A stretch of 64,000 bases of DNA from CBFFRJ01 sp963530515 (GTDB taxonomy: Bacteria > Pseudomonadota > Gammaproteobacteria > Enterobacterales > Enterobacteriaceae): NCBI GenBank assembly GCA_963530515.1, contig CAUSEC010000021.1, forward strand, positions 36,157 through 100,156. Reading direction: 5' to 3'. The notes beneath the pieces are model-generated. The model saw only the letters and a program-made list of their open reading frames with translations. It was not told the DNA's origin and did not search any database. Both the position numbers and the translations under genes were made by a program. Shown piece after piece: positions 9,312 through 18,035 of the stretch; the first letter of the stretch is position 1, and every line of letters starts with the position of its first letter.

Positions 9312-9339
9312 AAAGTTAATCAATCGATTGATTAACTTT
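9312..9339. promoter_or_regulatory. 28-bp perfect palindrome, probable CecR operator
   Basis: A perfect palindrome with half-site AAAGTTAATCAATC lies between divergent cecR and rhlE, 16 bp from the cecR ATG. CecR is known to bind the cecR-rhlE intergenic region, so this is the obvious operator. The following 217 bp to rhlE is AT-rich leader in which I see no other gene. Confidence 0.75.
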
Positions 9340-9556
9340 ATGGCTGATTTTTCACCTTGTCCAGCCGGTGTGATGGATTTCTTGACGTGAAGAGGGCGAA
9401 ATATCTCTTCAAAGAATAGCTCAGCAGTATTTTATGCGCTACGTCACAAAAGCTGTTACACTCCGCCGCTTCATGGCATTGTGGTTTTTGTCATCTGTCA
9501 CATTATTATCTCCTCGAAAACTACACCTGTTATGGTCGGGGCGGTGCGGAGTTGTT

Positions 9557-10909
9557 ATGTCTTTTGATTCCCTTGGCCTTATCCCGGAAATCCTGCGTGC
9601 AGTTGAAGAGCAGGGCTACCGTGAGCCAACCCCTATCCAGCAGCAGGCCATTCCTGCCGTAATGCAAGGTCGCGACCTGATGGCGAGCGCCCAGACTGGT
9701 ACAGGTAAAACCGCCGGTTTCACCCTGCCATTGTTGCAACGCCTGGTAGAAAAAGAGCCGCATGCGAAAGGCCGTCGCCCGGTGCGTGCGCTGATCCTGA
9801 CCCCGACTCGCGAACTGGCTGCCCAAATCGGCGAGAACGTCCGCGATTACAGCAAATACCTGAACCTGCGCTCGCTGGTGGTTTTCGGTGGCGTGAGCAT
9901 TAACCCGCAAATGATGAAGCTGCGCAGCGGTGTCGATATCCTCGTCGCCACGCCTGGCCGTTTGCTGGATTTAGAACACCAGAACGCCGTCAAACTGGAC
10001 AGCGTTGAAATTCTGGTACTGGACGAAGCGGACCGCATGCTGGACATGGGCTTCATCCACGATATTCGTCGCGTGCTGGCCAAACTGCCTGCCCGTCGTC
10101 AGAACCTGCTGTTCTCCGCGACCTTCTCGGATGACATCAAAGGTCTGGCAGAAAAATTGCTGCACAACCCGCTGGAAATCGAAGTGGCGCGCCGCAACAC
10201 CGCCTCCGAGCAGGTGACGCAGCACGTTCATATGGTCGATAAGAAACGTAAGCGCGAGTTGCTCTCCCAGATGATTGGTGAAGGCAACTGGCAGCAGGTG
10301 CTGGTGTTTACCCGTACCAAACACGGCGCAAACCACCTGGCTGAGCAGTTGAACAAAGACGGCATTCGCAGCGCTGCGATCCACGGAAACAAAAGTCAGG
10401 GTGCGCGTACCCGTGCGCTGGCCGATTTCAAATCTGGCGACATCCGTGTACTGGTGGCAACCGACATTGCCGCCCGTGGTCTGGACATCGAAGAGCTGCC
10501 GCATGTGGTGAACTTCGAACTGCCGAACGTGCCGGAAGATTACGTACACCGTATTGGCCGTACCGGCCGTGCGGCGGCCACCGGTGAAGCGCTGTCGCTG
10601 GTGTGTGTGGATGAGCTGAAGTTACTGCGTGACATCGAGCGCCTGCTGAAAAAAGAGATCCCGCGTATCGCCCTGCCGGGTTATGAGCCGGATCCTTCTA
10701 TCAAAGCCGAGCCGATTGTGAACGGTCGTCAGAGCCAGGGTCGCGGTGGACGTGGTCAGGGCGGCGGCGGTCGTGGTCAGCAGCAGCCGCGTCGTAACGA
10801 CGGTGGTGCACCAAAGTCCGGCGCAAAACCGGCCCGTTCTCAGGACGGTAAGCCTGCGGGAGAAAAACCGCGCCGTCCTCGCCCGCGTAAGCCTGCGGCG
10901 AGCGCCTGA
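9557..10909 (+). CDS. rhlE: ATP-dependent RNA helicase RhlE
   Basis: A 450-residue DEAD-box helicase involved in rRNA maturation and RNA turnover. Visible motifs: Q motif (REPTPIQQQ, 22-30), motif I AQTGTGKT (45-52), DEAD (about 153), SAT, and RGLD and HRIGRTGR in domain 2. The tail after about residue 390 is a disordered RGG/proline/lysine-rich RNA-binding extension. ATG 9557 matches the family N-terminus MSFDSLGL; upstream in-frame codons lack homology. CecR probably regulates it from the palindrome 220 bp upstream. Confidence 0.95.
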   Translation: MSFDSLGLIPEILRAVEEQGYREPTPIQQQAIPAVMQGRDLMASAQTGTGKTAGFTLPLLQRLVEKEPHAKGRRPVRALILTPTRELAAQIGENVRDYSKYLNLRSLVVFGGVSINPQMMKLRSGVDILVATPGRLLDLEHQNAVKLDSVEILVLDEADRMLDMGFIHDIRRVLAKLPARRQNLLFSATFSDDIKGLAEKLLHNPLEIEVARRNTASEQVTQHVHMVDKKRKRELLSQMIGEGNWQQVLVFTRTKHGANHLAEQLNKDGIRSAAIHGNKSQGARTRALADFKSGDIRVLVATDIAARGLDIEELPHVVNFELPNVPEDYVHRIGRTGRAAATGEALSLVCVDELKLLRDIERLLKKEIPRIALPGYEPDPSIKAEPIVNGRQSQGRGGRGQGGGGRGQQQPRRNDGGAPKSGAKPARSQDGKPAGEKPRRPRPRKPAASA

Positions 10910-10910
10910 T

Positions 10911-10942
10911 AAAAAGCCCTGCCAGCGTGCAGGGCTTTTTGT
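10911..10942 (+). terminator. rhlE terminator
   Basis: GC-rich hairpin AAAAAGCCCTGC / GCAGGGCTTTTT immediately after the rhlE stop, followed by a T-run. The A-run on the other side means it could also work for leftward transcripts. Confidence 0.85.
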
Positions 10943-10964
10943 TTCCGGGGCGAGGGGGAAAAGT

Positions 10965-11918
10965 TTACCCCTGCGTCGGCCTGAACTGCGCTATCCACGC
11001 CTGCCGTTGCTCGCGTGCACGTAGCGCCACGCGGGCAACCGGGTCGGAGTTAAATCCGTGATACGCCCCAGGCCAGATGTTCATTTCGACCTCCACTCCT
11101 GCGCGAATCAGGCGCTGCGCATACTCCACATTCTCATCCAGAAACAGATCCAGCGTCCCCACGCCGAGCCAGGTTGGGGGAAGATTTGTCAGGTCTGTCG
11201 CACGTGCCGGCGCGGCATACGGGGAAACCTCTTCAGACCCAGGCTCACAACCCAGCAGTGACGCCCAGCCAAAACGGTTGTATTCCCGCGTCCAGACGAA
11301 TTCACCGGTTACCGGATTTGGATTGTCATCCGTCACCGTGCGGTCATCAAGCATCGGGAACATCAGATTTTGAAAAGCAATGTGCGGGCCATTGCGGTCA
11401 CGCGCCAGCAGCGCCAGTGAAGCCGCCAGACCGGCACCGGCGCTGTCGCCCATCAGGCCAATATGACCAGGATGGATGCCAAGCGTTTCGGCCTGTTCTG
11501 TCATCCACGCCAGTGCGGCGTAACAATCTTCGAGCGATCCTGGAAAGACGGTTTCGGGGGCCAGGCGATAATCAACCGACACGATCACGCAGTCGTGTTG
11601 CAGCACGGTAGCGCTGGTGAGAGAAAGTGACTGCTCCGGGCTGCCCAATAGATGGCCGCCACCGTGAATATGCAGAATCCCCATTCTGTTTTTGCCTGGT
11701 GTTGCAGGAGCAATAACACAGACCCGAACAGAAGGTGATGTAGTTACAACATACTCATCTATATTTAACCCGGCATCTCTGAACATTTGTACATTTGCCA
11801 GCGCCGTCTGCTGTCGCTGTTGACGAAGAGAAACCAGGGCGTCCTGAGTCAGAGGGAGGGGGCTGCTTTCAGCCAGTGCGGGGCGTAATTCAGGGTCGAC
11901 CAAATGCCATGTGTTCAT
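10965..11918 (-). CDS. Alpha/beta-hydrolase, hormone-sensitive-lipase-type esterase
   Basis: A 317-residue cytoplasmic carboxylesterase of the HSL/acetyl-esterase family. The oxyanion motif HGGG is at 85-88, the nucleophile elbow GDSAG at 157-161, and the other triad members are probably D257 or D261 and H287 (AYHGF). It lies 64 bp downstream of the GH1 gene at 11983 on the same strand, so it may be the last gene of the bgl-type operon and deacylate imported or hydrolysed plant glycosides; this role is inference. A small hairpin without a U-run lies in the 64-bp gap. The substrate is unknown. Confidence 0.8.
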   Translation of the reverse strand: MNTWHLVDPELRPALAESSPLPLTQDALVSLRQQRQQTALANVQMFRDAGLNIDEYVVTTSPSVRVCVIAPATPGKNRMGILHIHGGGHLLGSPEQSLSLTSATVLQHDCVIVSVDYRLAPETVFPGSLEDCYAALAWMTEQAETLGIHPGHIGLMGDSAGAGLAASLALLARDRNGPHIAFQNLMFPMLDDRTVTDDNPNPVTGEFVWTREYNRFGWASLLGCEPGSEEVSPYAAPARATDLTNLPPTWLGVGTLDLFLDENVEYAQRLIRAGVEVEMNIWPGAYHGFNSDPVARVALRAREQRQAWIAQFRPTQG

Positions 11919-11982
11919 TCATGTAGCCTTGTCTGTATCGGTAAAGGTCACGGAGCGGGAAATGTCCCGCCCCGTCATTACC

Positions 11983-13374
11983 TTACAGGGATTCCCCATT
12001 GCTGGCGATAACCTGTTTATACCAGTCAAAGCTGCGTTTTTTACTGCGTTTGAGCGTACCGTTACCGTCGTTATCTTTATCGACATAGATAAAGCCGTAG
12101 CGTTTCTTCATCTCGCCAGTACCGGCGCTGACGATATCAATCGGCCCCCACCAGGTGTAGCCCATGATGTCGCAGCCATCGTCCACGGCTTCCGCCATCT
12201 CGCGGATATGCTGACGACCATAATCGATACGAGCGCTGTCATTGATGACCCCGTTTTCATCCGGCTCATCCACGCCGCCGTAGCCGTTCTCAACGATAAA
12301 CAGCGGCTTACGGTATCTGTCCGCCAGTTCGTTACACACGATACGGAACCCCTTGGCGTCAATCGGCCAGCCCCAGGCGGTTTTTTCCAGATAGGGGTTG
12401 TCCTGGCCGACGGTCCCCCCGGTATCGACGCGAAACTCGCCGCCCGCCTGATGCAGCACGCTGCGGTAGTAGCTAAAGCCAAGGTAATCGGACGGATAGT
12501 CGGCAATCAGCGCCAGGTCTTCATCCTCTATCGCCAGCGCAATGTTCTGCTCGCGGAACAGACGCCGCGTCCACGCTGGATATTCTCCGAGCATCATCAC
12601 GTCGGAGTAGAACAGCGATCGGCGGCGCAGCTGCATGGTCGAGAAGATATCTTCCGGGTTGCAGGTGGCCGGATAAACGGTACTCAGCGACAGCATGCAG
12701 CCAATTTTCGCCTCCGGGATAATCTCGTGGCACAGCTTGTTGGCCAGCGCGTTGGCGACAAACTGATGATGGTTCGCCTGATAAAGCTCCTGCGGCGTCG
12801 AGCTGGGGTCAACGGCCCCGGTGGCAAACGGCATGCGGTTCATGTTGTTCAGCTCGTTAAAGGTCATCCAGTATTTGACCTTCTCGCGATAACGGGTGAA
12901 CACCACCTCGCAGTAACGGGTGAAGAACGCCACCAGCTTGCGGTTTTTCCAGCCGCCATACTCCTGATACAGCGCCAGCGGCGTCTCGTAGTGGGAGAGG
13001 GTGATTACCGGCTCGATGCCGTATTTAAGCAACTCATCAAACAGGTCGTCGTAGAACTTCAGCCCGGCCTCGTTGGGCGTGGTCTCATCGCCGCGCGGGA
13101 AAATACGCGTCCAGGCGATGGAGGTACGAAAGCATGTGAAGCCCATTTCGGCGAACAACGCCACGTCCTCTTTGTAGTGGTGGTAGAAATCCACCGCTTC
13201 ATGGCTGGCGTAATATTTGTTCGGGTCGATGACCGCATCATGTTTGCCGGACGCAATACCGCCGCGCACCACGTCAGAGATCGACGGCCCTTTGCCGTCA
13301 ACGTTCCACGCACCTTCTGCCTGGTTGGCGGCAATCGCGCCACCCCATAAGAAATCTTTCGGGAAAACAGACAT
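11983..13374 (-). CDS. 6-phospho-beta-glucosidase (GH1), second in the bgl-type operon
   Basis: A 463-residue GH1 enzyme that hydrolyses 6-phospho-beta-glucosides delivered by the upstream PTS permease. The acid/base is E174 in TFNELN and the nucleophile E362 in FIVENGYG; the C-terminal SAGTGEMKKRYGFIYVD segment is typical of phospho-glycosidases. I chose ATG 13374, which has AGGAG at good spacing; GTG 13380 is less likely. It follows another GH1 gene by about 10 bp. Two dissimilar enzymes behind one permease suggest different aglycones (for example arbutin/salicin versus cellobiose), which is inference. Confidence 0.9.
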   Translation of the reverse strand: MSVFPKDFLWGGAIAANQAEGAWNVDGKGPSISDVVRGGIASGKHDAVIDPNKYYASHEAVDFYHHYKEDVALFAEMGFTCFRTSIAWTRIFPRGDETTPNEAGLKFYDDLFDELLKYGIEPVITLSHYETPLALYQEYGGWKNRKLVAFFTRYCEVVFTRYREKVKYWMTFNELNNMNRMPFATGAVDPSSTPQELYQANHHQFVANALANKLCHEIIPEAKIGCMLSLSTVYPATCNPEDIFSTMQLRRRSLFYSDVMMLGEYPAWTRRLFREQNIALAIEDEDLALIADYPSDYLGFSYYRSVLHQAGGEFRVDTGGTVGQDNPYLEKTAWGWPIDAKGFRIVCNELADRYRKPLFIVENGYGGVDEPDENGVINDSARIDYGRQHIREMAEAVDDGCDIMGYTWWGPIDIVSAGTGEMKKRYGFIYVDKDNDGNGTLKRSKKRSFDWYKQVIASNGESL

Positions 13375-13383
13375 ATCCACTCC

Positions 13384-14856
13384 TTAATCCGTTAAATCTT
13401 CGCCATTAGACGCGATCACTTTTTTGTACCAGTGGTAGCTCTTTTTCAAAGAACGTTTTTGGGTGCCGTTGCCCATGTCATCCTGGTCGACATAGATAAA
13501 CCCGTAGCGTTTGGAGATTTGCGCGGTGCCCGCGCTCACCACGTCAATCGGGCCCCACCAGGTGTAGCCAAACAGATCTACGCCGTCGGCCAGCGCTTCC
13601 TGCATCTGTTCGATGTGCAGGCGCAGATACTCAATGCGGTAGTCATCCTGGATGGAGCCATCGGCGTTGACGGTGTCCACAGCACCCAGCCCGTTTTCGG
13701 CAATAAACAGCGGCTTCTGGTAGCGGTCATACAGCTGGTTCAGCGCCAGACGCAGCCCTTTCGGGTCAATCTGCCAGCCCCACTGGCTGGTGGGCAGGTG
13801 CGGGTTACGAATGCCCCCGGTAATCAGGTTGCCTTCCGCGCCTTCCAGTTTTTCCGGGTGTGCGCTAACGGTGCTGGACATGTAGTAACTGAACGAGACG
13901 AAATCCACCGGGTGCTGGCGCAGGATCTCATCGTCGCCGACGAGTTTTTGCAGCTGGACGCCTTTCTCCGCCAGCATGCGGTCGGTGTAAGCCGGGTAGT
14001 AGCCGTGCGCCTGAACATCGCTGAAGAACAGCGACACGCGCTGCATCTCCTCGCAGGCCTGCAAATCATCCGGGTGGCAGGTGTGCGGGTAGAGCATCTG
14101 GTAGCTGATCATGCAGCCCACTTTTGAGCCGGGAATGATCGCGTGGCAGGCTTTGGTCGCCAGGGCGCTGGCGACAAACTGGTGGTGCGCACCCTGGTAT
14201 TTATCCTGCTCCAGGTGCGGGTTATCTTCTTCAATCACCCCGACGCTGACGTACGGATGGTGCTTCACGCAGTTGATCTCGTTGAAGGTCATCCAGTACT
14301 TCACTTTTTTGCGATAGCGGGTAAAGCAGGTGGTGGCGAAGCGCACGTAAAAATCCACCACTTTGCGGTTCGGCCAGCCGTCGTAATCGGTCACCAGCGC
14401 CAGCGGCATCTCGTAGTGGGAGAGCGACACAATCGGTTCGATGCCGTGTGAAAGCAGGGCGTCAAACACCTCATCGTAGAATTTCAACCCGGCTTCGTTT
14501 GGCTCGCTTTCATCCCCGCGCGGGAAAATGCGCGTCCAGGCGATCGACATGCGAAAACACTTAAACCCCATCCCGGCAAACAGCGCGATGTCCTCTTTAA
14601 AGTGGTGGTAGAAATCGTTGCCTTTGCGTTTCGGGTAATATTTTGTGCTATTTGGATCCTGTGCTTCGCGCACCTGGGCGTGGGTCATGCCCAGCCATTG
14701 GTCGAGCCAGCGTTCTTTAGGGGTGTTGATATCAAAAGTGTAGACGTCGGAAACGGACAGCCCTTTGCCGTCGACGTTCCACGCCCCTTCAAGCTGATTT
14801 GCCGCCGTAGCGCCACCCCACAAAAACCCTTCCGGAAATGATGTAGAAAATGTCAT
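13384..14856 (-). CDS. 6-phospho-beta-glucosidase (GH1), first in the bgl-type operon
   Basis: A 490-residue GH1 phospho-beta-glucosidase with E193 (TFNEIN) as acid/base and E387 (FIAENGLG) as nucleophile. GAGGAG precedes ATG 14856; an alternative ATG at 14871 would overlap the PTS stop as ATGA but lacks its own ribosome site. The enzyme resembles BglA/BglB-type enzymes and carries a 25-30-residue insertion around residues 41-72 that is absent from the neighbouring paralogue. Product: glucose 6-phosphate plus aglycone in the cytoplasm. Confidence 0.9.
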   Translation of the reverse strand: MTFSTSFPEGFLWGGATAANQLEGAWNVDGKGLSVSDVYTFDINTPKERWLDQWLGMTHAQVREAQDPNSTKYYPKRKGNDFYHHFKEDIALFAGMGFKCFRMSIAWTRIFPRGDESEPNEAGLKFYDEVFDALLSHGIEPIVSLSHYEMPLALVTDYDGWPNRKVVDFYVRFATTCFTRYRKKVKYWMTFNEINCVKHHPYVSVGVIEEDNPHLEQDKYQGAHHQFVASALATKACHAIIPGSKVGCMISYQMLYPHTCHPDDLQACEEMQRVSLFFSDVQAHGYYPAYTDRMLAEKGVQLQKLVGDDEILRQHPVDFVSFSYYMSSTVSAHPEKLEGAEGNLITGGIRNPHLPTSQWGWQIDPKGLRLALNQLYDRYQKPLFIAENGLGAVDTVNADGSIQDDYRIEYLRLHIEQMQEALADGVDLFGYTWWGPIDVVSAGTAQISKRYGFIYVDQDDMGNGTQKRSLKKSYHWYKKVIASNGEDLTD

Positions 14857-14867
14857 GTGTTTACTCC

Positions 14868-16709
14868 TCATGCCGCTGTTGCGGTCAGTGTCAGAAATTC
14901 ATCGCGGCTGGCGACGTCGCCATTCGCTTTCGCCGGGCTGATATCGCCGTAACGCTCGCTGTTGGTCACCACCAGGATGACGCTCGGGTCAATGCCCTCG
15001 GCCTGGAGTGCGTCGAGATCGAAGGTCACCAGCAGGTCGCCCACTTCAATAAATTGTCCGGCTTCGATATGGCTGGTGAAGTGCCTGCCGCCGAGCTTCA
15101 CGGTGTCGATGCCGATATGAATCAGGATTTCCGCCCCGGTATCGCTTTGCAGCGCCAGTGCGTGGTGGGTCTCGAAGACCGACTCCACTTTTCCGTTCAC
15201 CGGCGAGCGTAATTCTCCGCTGGTGGGATAAATCGCCAGCCCTTTGCCAAAAATCTCGTCAGCAAAGACCGGGTCGCTCAGAGTGTTGAGCGCTTTTAAC
15301 TCACCGCTGACCGGGGCAAACAGTTTCTCTTCGGACTGGGGAGCGGGCACCGGGCTGATGCCCGCGACCACTGGCTGAGTGGCTTCCTCAAAGCCTAGGA
15401 CAACGGTGATGATGGCGGCTCCAACAAACGAGATGGCGATACTGACCAGCGCCCATAAGAAGGTTGGGCCGACCAGACCCGGAATGCCCGGCAAGCCACT
15501 TAAGGCGAAGGCGTAGGTTTTCACCCCCATTGCCATCGCAAAGGCGCCGCCGCAGGCTCCGCCAATTAAGGCCGCCGCAAACGGGCGTTTGTAGCGGATG
15601 TTGACCCCGTACATCGCCGGTTCAGTGATCCCCATTGCGGCGCTAAAGCTGGTGGTCAGGGCCAGTGATTTAAGCTTTTTGTCGCGTGCGCGCAGGAAGA
15701 CGCCGAAGGCGGCACCGGCCTGGCCGAGGTTAGCGATGTAAAAGAGGATTTTGATGGGGTCAAAGCCCATGGTGCTGATGTTGTTGATCATGATGGGCAC
15801 AATCACGTAGTGCATGCCGGTGATGATAATCAGCGACAAGGTGCCGCCCACCACGATACCCGCCACGATACCCATGTTCTCCACCATCCAGATAATGCCG
15901 CCCGAGAGCGCATTACCGGCATAAATTCCCACCGGGCCGATGGCGATAAGGGTGATGGGGGTGACGATCAACAGACACAGCAGCGGCACAAACATGGTTT
16001 TCAGCGGGCCGGGCATAAAGCGGTCAACGATGCGCTCGACATAACTCAGTAGCCAGACGGCAAACAGAATGGGAATAACCGTCGAGGCGTAGTTGACGGT
16101 TGGCACCGGTAAGCCGATAAAACTGACCGGGCCGCCGGCCTTAAACAACGTCTGGATAGCCGGGTGAAAGAGCACGGCCGTCAGTGCTACCGCCACATAG
16201 GGATTGGCACCGAATTTCTTCGCCGCACTAAACGCCAGCGCAAAAGGCAGGAAGTAAAAGATACCGTCACTGACCGCCAGCAGAATCTGGTAAGTCTGGT
16301 TGCTGGTGTCCACCCACTTCATGGCCACCAGCAGGGCCAGCAAGCCTTTGAGAATACCCGCACCGGCAATGGCAGGGATGACCGGAGAGAAAATGCTCGA
16401 CAGACCTTCCAGCACGACCGAGACAGGGTTACGCCGTTTGGTCGGGCGGGCGGCGTTATCAAGATCGGGTAACTGGGCGAGCAGGGCTTTACATAACGGG
16501 TCGACGTCGTTACCGATAATGAGCTGGAACTGGTCGCCGGAGATATTGACGCCCATGACGCCATCAAGCGCTTCGAGGGCGGCACGGTCAGCCTTGTCGT
16601 TATCTTTGAGCAGAAAACGCAGGCGGGTAATGCAGTGAAACAGCGAGAGTACGTTATCTTTGCCGCCAATCTTGTTGAGGATCTGGCGAGCCGTGTCCTG
16701 ATAATTCAT
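14868..16709 (-). CDS. BglF-like beta-glucoside PTS permease, EIIBCA
   Basis: A 613-residue permease with the domain order EIIB-EIIC-EIIA. The phosphorylated cysteine is C26 (FHCITRLRF), the membrane EIIC domain spans about residues 100-455, and the glucose-type EIIA carries the phospho-histidine H531 (ILIHIGID). It imports and phosphorylates aryl-beta-glucosides or beta-linked disaccharides. AGGAGG-like sequence precedes ATG 16709. In E. coli BglF also phosphorylates and inactivates BglG; the same circuit is expected here, since the antiterminator gene is just upstream. Confidence 0.92.
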   Translation of the reverse strand: MNYQDTARQILNKIGGKDNVLSLFHCITRLRFLLKDNDKADRAALEALDGVMGVNISGDQFQLIIGNDVDPLCKALLAQLPDLDNAARPTKRRNPVSVVLEGLSSIFSPVIPAIAGAGILKGLLALLVAMKWVDTSNQTYQILLAVSDGIFYFLPFALAFSAAKKFGANPYVAVALTAVLFHPAIQTLFKAGGPVSFIGLPVPTVNYASTVIPILFAVWLLSYVERIVDRFMPGPLKTMFVPLLCLLIVTPITLIAIGPVGIYAGNALSGGIIWMVENMGIVAGIVVGGTLSLIIITGMHYVIVPIMINNISTMGFDPIKILFYIANLGQAGAAFGVFLRARDKKLKSLALTTSFSAAMGITEPAMYGVNIRYKRPFAAALIGGACGGAFAMAMGVKTYAFALSGLPGIPGLVGPTFLWALVSIAISFVGAAIITVVLGFEEATQPVVAGISPVPAPQSEEKLFAPVSGELKALNTLSDPVFADEIFGKGLAIYPTSGELRSPVNGKVESVFETHHALALQSDTGAEILIHIGIDTVKLGGRHFTSHIEAGQFIEVGDLLVTFDLDALQAEGIDPSVILVVTNSERYGDISPAKANGDVASRDEFLTLTATAA

Positions 16710-16785
16710 AAAAATTCCTCCAGACTGAAGTCAAAAGCCGACTTCATCCACAATGACCGGTCTGCACCGGGACCTTGTTTCCTCT

Positions 16786-16815
16786 GGGGTTTGCCTGATT
16801 TAACAGTAACAAGCC
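16786..16815 (-). promoter_or_regulatory. RAT antiterminator element between the bglG-like gene and the PTS gene
   Basis: Read on the minus strand, this 30-bp stretch starts GGCTTGTTACTG and ends CAGGCAAACCCC, closely matching the ribonucleic antiterminator bound by BglG/LicT proteins. Unlike the leader copy, I find no long terminator stem overlapping it; a 7-bp hairpin (TGAAGTC / GACTTCA) lies just before the PTS ribosome site. It corresponds to the second bgl RAT of E. coli. Confidence 0.7.
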
Positions 16816-16884
16816 TGGATGGAATTGCTGCACGTCTTACTACAGATTATTACTACAGATTAAAAATCTATCTTTCTTGTCGCG

Positions 16885-17739
16885 TTAAACCTTCCCTGCG
16901 TCGGGCTCCGTCCGTTGCACAATATTTTCAATGTGTACCGTCAGGTAGAGCTTTTCCGAATTGCTCATGGGATGATGATAATGCTTACTGACGAATTCAT
17001 TCATGGCTTCGACACATTTCAGCGTCGCCTGATAGCGGCGTTGAACCAGTTCGAAAAATTCTTCGTCATCATTATTTAACACTACGCCATCAATCACCCG
17101 CTGAGCAAAGAACTTAAGATGAGTAATAAAACGCTGGTAATTAAGACTATGCTCATCGAGCGGTAAATTAAAAAAGTATTTAACGATATTTTGTAGCTGA
17201 TAAATAAGCCGCGTAATTTGCGCGGTTTTTCCCATGGTGTCATTCAGTCCGGCATTCACAATATGCAGAGCGATGCTGCATGCTTCGCTGTCGGGCAGCA
17301 GGGTGCCGGTACGCGCCACGATCATTCCCAGCGCCTGGCGGCCAATAGCGTATTCTGTGGTGTAAAAATGACGGACTTCCCACTCCAGCGGATTGGGTAA
17401 AACTTCATTGTTTTGTTGACGTTGCATGGCAAAGTGCAAATGGTCGGCGAGAGTAACATACAATCCCTCACTGAGTTTGTGACTCAGCACACTGCGGGCA
17501 TGGGTAATGATATCGGCAGTAATCTGCAAAATATCCACCGGAACTTCACTGACCAGATCTTTAAAACGAGCCGAAACTTGTGAGTCTTCCAGACGGAATA
17601 TTTTATCAATGGCGTCGCGGTTGATGCTGGCACCGTTGTGGGTATTAAAGCCCAGCCCACGGCCGGTCAAAATAACCTCCAGGCCATCTTCATCCACTGC
17701 GCTGACAACATTATTATTTAATATTTGTTTGACCAGCAT
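16885..17739 (-). CDS. BglG/LicT-family transcriptional antiterminator
   Basis: A 284-residue RNA-binding antiterminator: CAT domain (residues 1-55), PRD1 (about 65-170) and PRD2 (about 171-280). The conserved PRD histidines are present at H100, H159, H207 and H269. ATG 17739 has AGGAG six bases upstream; TTG 17745 is unlikely. When substrate is present the protein would bind the RAT sites in its own leader and before the PTS gene, preventing termination; phosphorylation by the permease would switch it off. Confidence 0.92.
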   Translation of the reverse strand: MLVKQILNNNVVSAVDEDGLEVILTGRGLGFNTHNGASINRDAIDKIFRLEDSQVSARFKDLVSEVPVDILQITADIITHARSVLSHKLSEGLYVTLADHLHFAMQRQQNNEVLPNPLEWEVRHFYTTEYAIGRQALGMIVARTGTLLPDSEACSIALHIVNAGLNDTMGKTAQITRLIYQLQNIVKYFFNLPLDEHSLNYQRFITHLKFFAQRVIDGVVLNNDDEEFFELVQRRYQATLKCVEAMNEFVSKHYHHPMSNSEKLYLTVHIENIVQRTEPDAGKV

Positions 17740-17751
17740 CGCCAACTCCTG

Positions 17752-17842
17752 AAAACAAAAACGGGCAAGACATAAATACAGCTACGGGCGGATTTTGCCC
17801 CTCAGTCTGCATTTAGGTTTTGCCCGATAGTCGGTAACAAGC
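17752..17842 (-). promoter_or_regulatory. Attenuator leader: RAT element overlapping an intrinsic terminator
   Basis: On the minus strand the RAT (17816-17842) begins GCTTGTTACC and ends GGGCAAAACC. Its 3' half forms the 5' arm of a roughly 19-bp terminator stem (17807-17825 pairing with 17763-17781, about 17 of 19 pairs counting one G-U), followed by the run GTTTTTGTTTT. This is the mutually exclusive antiterminator/terminator design of bgl operons and strongly supports antitermination control. Confidence 0.85.
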
Positions 17843-18035
17843 GTAATGCAGTTAAAACCTAGCACCGTGAAAAAAATTATTCAATGAGACAAAAGGACTT
17901 AAGTAAATTCGCATGCCAAATTGTGATCGGGTTTGCGAAAACGTGTGGCGTAAATGAAAACACCGCTGATGGACAAACGTTGTCACATTGCGCGGCTGTC
18001 GCTACCATACCGGAATGAAAGAGGGAGTTGCGCCA

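Noticed and set aside
11911..13350. A 479-codon open frame on the plus strand
   Set aside because: It is antisense to the GH1 gene at 11983-13374, whose catalytic motifs are all present. The plus-strand product has low-complexity, histidine/arginine-rich composition and matches no family; it is a codon-bias shadow.
17919..17945. A possible CRP site (TGTGATCGGGTTTGCG) between the two glucoside operons
   Set aside because: Only the left half matches TGTGA; the right half is poor. Catabolite control is likely but this site is not convincing.
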